In this document: positions 1 to 5,398 of the stretch, in pieces
Layout: each line of letters begins with the position of its first letter
Position numbering within the stretch: the stretch's first letter is position 1
From: Deltaproteobacteria bacterium
GTDB lineage: Bacteria > Desulfobacterota > Desulfomonilia > UBA1062
Direction: 5' to 3'
NCBI GenBank assembly: GCA_003643935.1
Contig: QMLJ01000108.1
Location: 1-5,398, forward strand
DNA length: 5,398 nt
Notes under the pieces: generated by a model
Databases searched by the model: none
What the model saw: only the letters and a program-made list of their open reading frames with translations
Told to the model about the DNA's origin: nothing
Translations under genes and position numbers: made by a program

Positions 1-142
1 CTAACAAGGCATTTATTTCGTCCAATATTAGGATCGCGTTTGAATAGGGTGACCTGCTCCTGTTGTTCCCTTGAATAACGTGTATTCTCTCTGATATTGC
101 ACTAAACTTAATGCCAAGACTATTCAACTTATCCAAAACCAT
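1..142 (-). CDS. Probable MBL-fold metallo-hydrolase, 5' end only (runs off left edge)
   Basis: On the minus strand an ATG at 142-140 opens a frame of 47 codons with no stop up to the window edge. It reads MVLDKLNSLGIKF..., then HVIQGNNRSRSPYSNAILIL and DEINALL, and the next codon begins with G. The pattern of a short N-terminal strand, an N/R-rich turn, PYSN, a hydrophobic strand (AILIL), an acidic turn and another hydrophobic strand is the usual start of metallo-beta-lactamase-fold hydrolases, where an aspartate and glycine (LxDTG) normally come next; the G is compatible with Asp. The metal-binding HxHxDH motif would lie outside the window, so substrate and reaction cannot be told. An in-frame TAA two codons upstream of the ATG limits the start; TTG at codon 3 or 6 is an alternative. 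No Shine-Dalgarno is visible. The gene is divergent from the rpsU operon and not part of it. The reading frame is fairly sure, the family moderately so. Confidence 0.6.
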   Translation of the reverse strand, partial: MVLDKLNSLGIKFSAISERIHVIQGNNRSRSPYSNAILILDEINALL

Positions 143-150
143 AACTTAGA

Positions 151-179
151 GCTATATTACTTCTTGGCCCAACGGTCAA
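151..179 (-). promoter_or_regulatory. Putative sigma70-type promoter for the divergent MBL-fold gene
   Basis: Reading the minus strand, TTGACC (179-174) is followed after exactly 17 bp by TATAGC (156-151). This matches the -35 consensus at five of six bases and the -10 at four of six. The expected transcription start is about 143-145, one to three bases before the ATG at 142, so the transcript would be nearly leaderless. That agrees with the lack of a Shine-Dalgarno. It is a consensus match only. Confidence 0.45.
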
Positions 180-201
180 CATGGCAACTTGCATTCGCCC
201 T

Positions 202-223
202 TAGCGTAACTATTTAAACGCTA
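202..223. repeat. 6-bp inverted repeat with 10-bp spacer, possible operator
   Basis: TAGCGT at 202-207 is mirrored exactly by ACGCTA at 218-223. The dyad centre is about 68 bp upstream of the transcription start predicted for the minus-strand gene, a common position for an activator site. It could also be chance in an AT-rich spacer. No regulator can be assigned. Confidence 0.3.
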
Positions 224-301
224 TTATCGAACAACAAGCCAGCAATCCCTGATCCGTTCGACATGGGTACTCCCGGACAGATCTACATTAAGCTATAATT
301 T

Positions 302-319
302 TACTGGCGGTACTGGCAG
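302..319. repeat. Tandem 9-bp direct repeat TACTGGC(G/A)G
   Basis: TACTGGCGG (302-310) is followed directly by TACTGGCAG (311-319), differing at one base. The block also contains CTG-N10-CAG (304-319), the bare core of a gammaproteobacterial LexA site, but its inner bases are GC-rich rather than the AT-rich ones of that consensus. It ends 76 bp before the rpsU -35 element, so it is poorly placed for simple repression of that promoter. Confidence 0.3.
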
Positions 320-395
320 ACACATGAATCTTTGAATGCATCTTATTTTAACTTGCAGGAATATACAGAAAAACCCCATTCATTACTTAAATATA

Positions 396-424
396 TTGAC
401 ACTTTTCATTGCATACTATATAGA
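396..424 (+). promoter_or_regulatory. Sigma70-type promoter of the rpsU operon
   Basis: A perfect -35 hexamer TTGACA (396-401) is separated by 17 bp from TATAGA (419-424), which matches four of six bases of the -10 consensus. An overlapping TATATA at 417-422 would give a 15-bp spacer instead. The expected start near 431 gives a leader of about 40 bases before rpsU. This is the only good forward promoter seen upstream of the operon and probably serves all five genes. A weak A/T-rich stem (430-446, CTTG loop) falls at the start of the leader. Confidence 0.65.
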
Positions 425-454
425 GACTGCTTCAAACTTGTTTAAGACCTAAAA

Positions 455-465
455 AGGAGGGGAGG
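455..465 (+). promoter_or_regulatory. Doubled Shine-Dalgarno of rpsU
   Basis: Two strong sites lie end to end: AGGAGG at 455-460 and GGAGG at 461-465. The second sits 6 bases from the rpsU ATG at 472. The first sits 7 bases from another ATG at 468, which opens only a five-codon frame (MNARY, stop at 483-485). The ATG at 472 is chosen because only that frame encodes bS21, but both pairs have good spacing. Confidence 0.8.
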
Positions 466-471
466 AAATGA

Positions 472-675
472 ATGCCCGGTATTAAGGTTAGTGAAGGAGA
501 GCCATTTGAGAGTGCATTAAAGCGTTTCAAGAAACAGGTAGAAAAGGCAGGCGTGCTTTCTGAGATCAGAAAACGTGAGTTTTACGAAAAGCCAAGTGTC
601 AAGAAAAAGAAGAAAGAATTGGCTGCACGTAAGCGTGTCCTTAAACGCATGCAAAAAAAGAGGATGTTTTATTAA
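472..675 (+). CDS. rpsU: Small ribosomal subunit protein bS21
   Basis: This encodes bS21, a small basic protein of the 30S subunit that sits near the 3' end of 16S rRNA and helps mRNA recruitment at initiation. The 67 residues match the family's usual length of about 65-70. The sequence begins MPGIKV, has the typical first helix with [16 protein letters not shown] (12-27), then the family motif [12 protein letters not shown] (31-42), and a highly basic lysine/arginine tail (44-64) for rRNA contact. It is the first gene of the operon, as in other macromolecular synthesis operons. Its start is set by a strong Shine-Dalgarno, and its TAA is followed at once by the ATG of the next gene. Feedback of bS21 on its own translation through the doubled Shine-Dalgarno is possible but only inferred. 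Confidence 0.97.
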   Translation: MPGIKVSEGEPFESALKRFKKQVEKAGVLSEIRKREFYEKPSVKKKKKELAARKRVLKRMQKKRMFY

Positions 676-1113
676 ATGATCCTGGAAAAGGTAAAATCGG
701 ATCTTAAAATAGCTATGAAAACTGGAGACAAGGTAAAGGTCTCTGTTCTGCGTATGCTAATCTCTGCTACAAAGAACCGCGAGATAGAGCTGAAAAGGCC
801 CCTTGAGGATGAAGAGACGATTTCATCAATAAGGTCGCAGATCAAGCAATTGAAGGAGTCATATGAACAATTTAAAAGGGGCAAAAGAGAAGATCTTGCT
901 GAAAAAGCCCTACTTGAGATCAATATCCTTAAAACGTACCTGCCACCTGAACTTGATGACAAGGAACTAGAGGAAATTGTCAAAGCCGTAATTTCAGAGT
1001 TCGGCGCAACAAAAAAAGACTTTGGCAGGGTAATGAAGGAGGTTATATCCAGGGTTTCCGGAAGGGCGGAGGGCAAGAGAATAAATGAAATAGTAAGGCA
1101 ACATCTACATTAA
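676..1113 (+). CDS. yqeY: GatB/YqeY domain-containing protein
   Basis: This is a stand-alone YqeY-type protein, related to the C-terminal helical domain of GatB, the tRNA-binding subunit of Asp/Glu-tRNA amidotransferase. Its exact role is unknown; a tRNA-related function is suspected from that kinship. The 145 residues match the usual length (about 148). Family signatures include LRMLISATKNREIE (25-38), the KQLKESYEQFKRGKREDLAEK helix (57-77) leading to ILKTYLPPEL (84-93), KDFGRVMKEV (114-123) and GRAEGKRIN (129-137). It is all soluble helix, with no signal peptide. The ATG directly abuts the rpsU stop codon (TAAATG), and an AGAGGA at 659-664 lies inside the end of rpsU, 11 bases before the ATG, so translation is probably coupled to rpsU. 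yqeY next to rpsU and dnaG is a common arrangement. The family call is sure; the function is not. Confidence 0.93.
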   Translation: MILEKVKSDLKIAMKTGDKVKVSVLRMLISATKNREIELKRPLEDEETISSIRSQIKQLKESYEQFKRGKREDLAEKALLEINILKTYLPPELDDKELEEIVKAVISEFGATKKDFGRVMKEVISRVSGRAEGKRINEIVRQHLH

Positions 1114-1187
1114 GGGCCTTAGTGTCCTGAAAAAATTAACTCACTTACTCAAGCAATAAACCAAAACAAAAATTCCTCAAAGTTTCT

Positions 1188-3476
1188 ATGGAAAAGGATC
1201 CCCTAGAGTTCAATATAATAAAGGAATACATAAAGGAATACGCGGTATCCGATTATGGACGCTCCAAGGTAGACCTACTGTCCCCTTTGGATTCATGGGA
1301 TAAGGCAGCTTACATGTGGGAACTAACAACAGAGATGCAATATCTCCATGACAAAGGGATTTCACCCCAATTCAGTAATCTACCGAAAATTAACGAGCTG
1401 ATAGACTTTTCCATGAAGGAAGGAGTAGTGCTGGAAGGACAAGACATAGTCACTATTTCCTGGGCACTAAAAGAGGTATCAAAACTAAAACATGAGCTTA
1501 AAGGCTCTGGAGAAGCCTTAAAGAGCGTGATTAAAACCATAACACCACTTGACTGGCTTACCAAAGAGATAGATAACAATCTCAAGGAAACAGGGGAAGT
1601 CTCTGACAAGACCAACCCTATCTTAAGAGACCTGCGCAGAAAATACCGCTCTGTAAGGACGGCCATAATTGATTCCCTTGAAAATATTCTGAAAAGGCTC
1701 GAGCAAAAACACGTAGTTATGGAAAAGATCGTTACTTCCAGGAATGACAGGTTTGTTATACCCTTACGGCATGATTACGGAAGGGTTGTAAAGGGTATTG
1801 TCCACGATTACTCCAGGAAAAGACACACCGTCTACGTTGAACCCTTGGATACGGTAGAATTAAATAACAGGCTTAATCAGCTCAAGGCCTTGATTCAAGA
1901 AGAAGAAACAAAGGTCTTGAGACGCCTTACATCCTTTATAAGAGACACTTCAGAAATAATATTGGCAAATCTAAACACCTATGGAATGCTTGATCTGATA
2001 AATGCCTGCACCATCTGGTCACAGGACTTCAAGGCTATAGCACCAGAGATAAAGGATCGGGGTATATTTTTAAAAAATGCACGCCACCCGATTCTGTTTA
2101 AACGCCTTGGTGAAAAGGCCTGTGTACCCGTAGATATAGTCATGCCAGAGGATAAAGATTGCCTTGTTATCTCTGGCCCCAATGCAGATGGGAAGACCGT
2201 ATCGCTGAAAACCCTTGGGCTCCTCACAACCATGGCAAAGGCAGGTCTGTATATCACTGCGCAAGAAGGGTCATACATCAGCCGCATAGGAAAGGTCTGG
2301 GTAGAAATCGATAGCGCCCAGGATATCAGGAATGATTTGTCATCCTTTAGTGCTCATGCCAGCGCCCTCAGAGAGATATATATGCAGTCAAGGTCTGGTG
2401 ATCTCGTTCTTCTAGATGAACCCGGAGGGGGTACCGATCCTGAACAGGGTGGAGCAATAGCCATAGCCTTAATCGACGCCTTGAGAAAAAAAGGGGCTTA
2501 CACTGTTGTTACGTCGCATTCGAGGATGGTCAAGCTCTATGGCCTCACAAAGGAGGGGGTTCACAGTGCCTGCGTGGCATATGACGAAAGAAAACTCATG
2601 CCCCTGTATAGGCTGGAATATGACAAGATAGGACAAAGCAAGGCCCTTGACATACTAAAAACCATAGGATTCCCTGCCGAACTTATAGCTCAAGCACGCG
2701 CAATAATCTCTCGTGATACATCTAGTCCATTGGCAAAGGCCATAGAAGATCTTGGCAAGATACGCGAACTCGAGCTTAAGGCGCTAAGCAAGATGGAAAG
2801 GGCCGAGCATGCACTTAAGTCCGCCAAGGAACAAAAGGAAAAACTAGACAGGATAAGAATAGAAACTGCGATTAGGTACAAAAGGCTTATCTCCAAGCTG
2901 GAGGACTTGCTAAAAAGACCTCCTTCCAGGGAGAGCATAAAGAAAATAAAGGAAATGCCTGAAGCAGAACAGATGGAAGAGGTGATTGCCAAAATAGAGG
3001 GCCTTGCAGCAGAAAAGCTGGATATCAAGCCAGGTAGAATTGTTAGGGTAAAGGGAAGCAGCACAGCCGGCAGGGTAGAGTGCGTTACAGGGAGGGCTGT
3101 CGAGATAATCTCTGGCACAAAAAAGATAAAAGTGGACATGGATCTTGTGGAGGTCTTGGAATCAGAGGATTATGGTAATGTTGCAAAGGGCGCGATCAGC
3201 CATGTTTCAAGCAGGGGAAAACCATTCGTTGCCCCCGTGGTTGTGGTCGGGCTACGCGTGGATGAGGCGCTACCTGTTGTTGAGAAAGCACTTGATGATG
3301 CCATACTATCGGGTCAGGATACCCTAGAAATCATACACGGAAGTGGAACAGGACGCCTGAAATCTGCTATAAGAGCCTACCTCAAAGAGGTATCCTTTGT
3401 AAGGAGTATCACAGACGGGCCCCTTATGGAAGGCGGGGGGAACAAGACCATTGTGGAGCTAAAACAAGATGAATAA
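1188..3476 (+). CDS. mutS2: MutS2 family ATPase with KOW-like and Smr domains
   Basis: MutS2 proteins are soluble dimeric ATPases. In Bacillus subtilis MutS2 detects collided ribosomes and splits them; in other species it is linked to suppression of homologous recombination. At 762 residues it is close to the usual 780-790. Order: N-terminal core and lever region (1-290) with NDRFVIPLRHDYG (186-198) and VHDYSRKRHTVYVEP (205-219); ARHPIL (298-303); Walker A GPNADGKT (330-337); signature region LSSFSAH (384-390); Walker B LVLLDE (406-411) followed by PGGGTDP; TSH before RMVKLYG; a charged coiled coil (about 515-600); a KOW-like segment (613-660); and a C-terminal Smr domain (684-759) with HGSGTGRL (717-724). 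Several ATPase residues depart from the family, and the Smr LDLR-type motif reads VVVV (684-687). The ATG at 1188 is the first possible start after an in-frame TAA at 1137-1139, but no Shine-Dalgarno precedes it and a 74-bp A-rich gap separates it from yqeY. It overlaps dnaG by 8 bases. Confidence 0.95.
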   Translation: MEKDPLEFNIIKEYIKEYAVSDYGRSKVDLLSPLDSWDKAAYMWELTTEMQYLHDKGISPQFSNLPKINELIDFSMKEGVVLEGQDIVTISWALKEVSKLKHELKGSGEALKSVIKTITPLDWLTKEIDNNLKETGEVSDKTNPILRDLRRKYRSVRTAIIDSLENILKRLEQKHVVMEKIVTSRNDRFVIPLRHDYGRVVKGIVHDYSRKRHTVYVEPLDTVELNNRLNQLKALIQEEETKVLRRLTSFIRDTSEIILANLNTYGMLDLINACTIWSQDFKAIAPEIKDRGIFLKNARHPILFKRLGEKACVPVDIVMPEDKDCLVISGPNADGKTVSLKTLGLLTTMAKAGLYITAQEGSYISRIGKVWVEIDSAQDIRNDLSSFSAHASALREIYMQSRSGDLVLLDEPGGGTDPEQGGAIAIALIDALRKKGAYTVVTSHSRMVKLYGLTKEGVHSACVAYDERKLMPLYRLEYDKIGQSKALDILKTIGFPAELIAQARAIISRDTSSPLAKAIEDLGKIRELELKALSKMERAEHALKSAKEQKEKLDRIRIETAIRYKRLISKLEDLLKRPPSRESIKKIKEMPEAEQMEEVIAKIEGLAAEKLDIKPGRIVRVKGSSTAGRVECVTGRAVEIISGTKKIKVDMDLVEVLESEDYGNVAKGAISHVSSRGKPFVAPVVVVGLRVDEALPVVEKALDDAILSGQDTLEIIHGSGTGRLKSAIRAYLKEVSFVRSITDGPLMEGGGNKTIVELKQDE

Positions 3477-5217
3477 GGAAACCATAGAAAATATCAAGGC
3501 ACATAATGATATTATATCTGTAGTATCCGAATATGTTCATCTTAAAAAGCGTGGACGTTCTTACGTTGGGCTCTGCCCTTTTCATGAAGAAAAAACCCCG
3601 TCGTTCTACGTGGACCCGCAAAGGCAAATCTACAAGTGCTTTGGCTGCGGGGCCGGGGGTGACGTTATAAGCTTTATAATGGAGATCAAGGGTATTAACT
3701 TTGGAGAGGCTATTGAAGAACTCTCCAAGAGAGCAGGCATACCGGTTCAAAGATCGTTTAAAAAAAGCACATCCCGATCAGAAAACAGGATTTACTATGA
3801 CATTAACAGGACAGCTATGGAGTTTTATAAGGAAACACTCCTTTCCCCGCCCGGAGAGGCTGGTCTTGAATATCTCAAGCATAGGGGACTTAAGATGGAA
3901 ACCATCAAAAGCCTTAACCTCGGCTATGCACCTGAGGCCTGGGATAGCCTCGTAAATCTCTTACGGAGCAAATCAATAAGGCTGGATGACGCCATAAAAT
4001 GCGGCTTACTGAATCAGGGCCCAGGGGGTAAATATTATGATAGGTTCAGAGGAAGGGTTATGTTCCCAATAATTGACCTCGGAGGAGAGGTCAGTGGCTT
4101 TGGGGGCCGGGTACTAGGCCAAGGAGAGCCAAAGTACATAAACAGCCCAGAATCCCCTGTGTTTGCTAAGAGAAGGATACTATATAACCTTGCTAATGCA
4201 AAGGACGAGATCAGGGCCCATGGTGCCATAATCGTGGAGGGATATATGGATGTGATATCCCTTTACAATGCAGGCTTTACTCGGGCCGTTGCAAGCCTTG
4301 GCACTTCGCTTACCGAGGACCATGTAAGACTTCTAAAAAGGTTTACCGACAAGATTACCCTGGTATTTGATGGTGACAACGCTGGGAAATCTGCAATGAT
4401 AAGGGCACTGGAACCATTTCTAAAGACAGGCGTGGTACCAAAGGTGGTCGTGTTACCCAAGGACAAGGATCCCGATGATATTGCATCAAGTGATATCGAG
4501 CTGTGGTATAAACTTGTGGAAGAGGCCGAGTCTATATGGGATTTCATATTTCGTGAATCCTTTATTGGCCGAGACACATCAAAACTTGAGGATCAGATTA
4601 CTGTGGTAAAGGAGATAGCATCTTTGATCTCTCGTGTTGAGGACCGTTTGATGCAAGATCTACTTATCGAAAGATTCTCCACAATCTCAGGCGTAAGCAT
4701 GGAGACTCTAAAACGGGCAGTAGACGAGAACAACAAGGGTCTGAGGCCAGCGTCCTATAAGGGCATTGCGGCAAGAGATGTGGACCTCGCAGAAGAGACC
4801 CTAGCAAGGATCATCATGTCTGATCCAAGGGCAATAAGGCTGGCAAAGGAAATGGACCTTTTGAAATACTTCAGGGACAAAGAGATATCCATCCTCGTCT
4901 CTTATGTGATAGAACGAGGCGCCGATATGTTGAACGACCCAAGCTGCCCTGACAATGTGAGGAAAATTGCGTCAAGGTATCTAGCAGAGGATGAAATAAA
5001 AGGTGATATAAGAAAAGCAATGATAGATGCAACCCAACACCTGATTCTGCGAGAATTGAATAAAGACCTAGCAAACATACAAGAGGAAATATTAATGGCC
5101 GAGAAGGGGAAAAACAGGGAGGCTTTACTTGCCCTTCTCGAACAAAAAAAGGAAAAGATAATGACAAAGAAAAAGATAAGGGATGATATAGTGGAGGTAT
5201 TAAAAAGAAATGAGTAA
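3469..5217 (+). CDS. dnaG: DNA primase
   Basis: DnaG makes the short RNA primers for chromosome replication, working with the replicative helicase at the fork. The 582 residues are of normal length. The N-terminal CHC2 zinc-binding domain has ligands C36, H39, C57 and C60 in LCPFHEEKTPSF and KCFGCGAGGD. The RNA-polymerase core follows, with SGFGGRVL (209-216) and PKYINSPES (221-229). The Toprim fold carries VEGYMDV (256-262, catalytic E257) and FDGDNAGKSA (300-309, metal-binding D301 and D303). The C-terminal part (about 440-582) is helical and charged and corresponds to the helicase-interacting domain. All key residues are present and I see no oddity. The ATG overlaps the end of mutS2 by 8 bases (ATGAATAA), with GGAG at 3455-3458 placed 10 bases upstream inside mutS2, so its translation is likely coupled to mutS2. 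It overlaps rpoD downstream in the same way. Confidence 0.98.
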   Translation: MNKETIENIKAHNDIISVVSEYVHLKKRGRSYVGLCPFHEEKTPSFYVDPQRQIYKCFGCGAGGDVISFIMEIKGINFGEAIEELSKRAGIPVQRSFKKSTSRSENRIYYDINRTAMEFYKETLLSPPGEAGLEYLKHRGLKMETIKSLNLGYAPEAWDSLVNLLRSKSIRLDDAIKCGLLNQGPGGKYYDRFRGRVMFPIIDLGGEVSGFGGRVLGQGEPKYINSPESPVFAKRRILYNLANAKDEIRAHGAIIVEGYMDVISLYNAGFTRAVASLGTSLTEDHVRLLKRFTDKITLVFDGDNAGKSAMIRALEPFLKTGVVPKVVVLPKDKDPDDIASSDIELWYKLVEEAESIWDFIFRESFIGRDTSKLEDQITVVKEIASLISRVEDRLMQDLLIERFSTISGVSMETLKRAVDENNKGLRPASYKGIAARDVDLAEETLARIIMSDPRAIRLAKEMDLLKYFRDKEISILVSYVIERGADMLNDPSCPDNVRKIASRYLAEDEIKGDIRKAMIDATQHLILRELNKDLANIQEEILMAEKGKNREALLALLEQKKEKIMTKKKIRDDIVEVLKRNE

Positions 5218-5398
5218 CAAGAAGACCTATTCCAAGGAAATACAGAAGCTTATCACCATGGGTAAAAGCAAGGGCTACCTTACCTATGATGAGATAAACA
5301 ACGCCCTCCCAGATGATATTACAAGTCCCGATGACTTGGAAGATGTTATGGATCTGTTCTCAGAAAAAGATATACAGCTTATTGAAAGCGAAGAAGAA
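5210..5398 (+). CDS. rpoD: RNA polymerase primary sigma factor, N-terminal part (runs off right edge)
   Basis: The first 63 codons of the housekeeping sigma factor are present; the frame is open to the edge. The sequence is sigma region 1.1: KLITMGKSKGYLTYDEINNALP (13-34), then a spacer and DDLEDVMDLFSEKDIQLIES (41-60). Region 1.1 is an acidic domain that occupies the DNA channel of RNA polymerase before promoter binding, and it is found in primary sigma factors rather than alternative ones. The later promoter-recognition regions 1.2-4 are outside the window. The start overlaps dnaG by 8 bases (ATGAGTAA), and GGAGG at 5193-5197 lies 12 bases upstream within dnaG. This closes the rpsU-dnaG-rpoD core of the operon. 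No convincing separate promoter for rpoD is visible in the 3' part of dnaG. Confidence 0.95.
   Translation, partial: MSNKKTYSKEIQKLITMGKSKGYLTYDEINNALPDDITSPDDLEDVMDLFSEKDIQLIESEEE

Larger units (their letters stand above)
143..471. other. Divergent intergenic region between the MBL-fold gene and rpsU
   Basis: This stretch of 329 bases lies between two divergent start codons. I find no convincing protein-coding frame on either strand and no recognisable tRNA or other structured RNA. What it holds is one candidate promoter facing each way, a TAGCGT/ACGCTA inverted repeat, a tandem 9-bp repeat and the rpsU ribosome-binding site. The part from about 225 to 395 otherwise shows nothing I can name, apart from an isolated TATAAT at 294-299 with no -35 partner. 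Confidence 0.7.

Noticed and set aside
182..193. TGGCAACTTGCA, resembling a sigma54 -24/-12 element
   Set aside because: The GG-to-GC spacing is several bases too short for sigma54 recognition.
256..261. GTTCGA, as in a tRNA T-loop
   Set aside because: The flanking bases do not form a 5-bp T stem around a 7-base loop, and no acceptor stem or anticodon arm can be built around it.
294..299. Perfect TATAAT on the plus strand
   Set aside because: No -35-like hexamer lies 15-19 bp upstream and there is no extended -10 TGn, so it cannot be supported as a second rpsU promoter; AT-rich spacers give such matches by chance.
1114..1135. Possible terminator after yqeY (GGGCC followed by a run of A)
   Set aside because: Only a 3-4 bp stem can be drawn and there is no T-tract on the transcribed strand, so it would not terminate.
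2690..3139. Long minus-strand open frame opposite mutS2 (and similar ones at 672-1076, 1310-1666, 1979-2287, 3424-3750, 4263-4577, 4871-5167)
   Set aside because: They are serine/leucine-rich antisense shadows of well-supported genes, with no recognisable motifs.
3145..3327. Plus-strand frame inside the end of mutS2
   Set aside because: It is out of frame with the KOW/Smr region, which is clearly coding, and its product resembles no known protein.
4861..4889. TTGAAA-17 bp-GATATC inside dnaG as an internal rpoD promoter
   Set aside because: The -10 matches only three of six bases, and no heat-shock CCCCAT-type element sits at proper distance; E. coli has an internal promoter here, but this sequence does not show one convincingly.

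Overview
The window is the upstream part of a bacterial macromolecular synthesis operon, read left to right: rpsU (ribosomal protein bS21), a GatB/YqeY-family gene, mutS2, dnaG (primase) and the first 63 codons of rpoD (housekeeping sigma factor), which runs off the right edge. This rpsU-dnaG-rpoD core with yqeY and mutS2 inserted fits Desulfobacterota (former Deltaproteobacteria). Moderate-to-low GC and frequent AGG/AGA arginine and ATA isoleucine codons fit a less GC-rich, possibly thermophilic, member. The lineage is an inference; no rRNA or other marker is present to settle it.

Layout. Positions 1-142 hold the 5' end of a divergent minus-strand gene that leaves the window on the left; its 47 visible residues resemble the N-terminus of a metallo-beta-lactamase-fold hydrolase. 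Positions 143-471 are a divergent intergenic region with one plausible sigma70-type promoter facing each way, an inverted repeat and a short tandem repeat. The operon starts at 472. rpsU and yqeY abut (TAAATG), a 74-bp gap precedes mutS2, and the mutS2/dnaG and dnaG/rpoD junctions are both 8-bp overlaps of the form ATGAnTAA. No terminator is visible, so transcription probably continues into rpoD.

The genes join translation (bS21, YqeY), ribosome rescue or DNA repair (MutS2), replication priming (DnaG) and transcription initiation (RpoD) in one unit. The most notable points are: a divergent gene whose best promoter would give a nearly leaderless mRNA; a doubled Shine-Dalgarno with two overlapping start codons at rpsU, against no Shine-Dalgarno at mutS2; and a MutS2 with several substituted ATPase motif residues and an Smr domain whose LDLR-type motif is replaced by four valines. 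I see no wholly new system: this is a conserved housekeeping operon with some unusual details.
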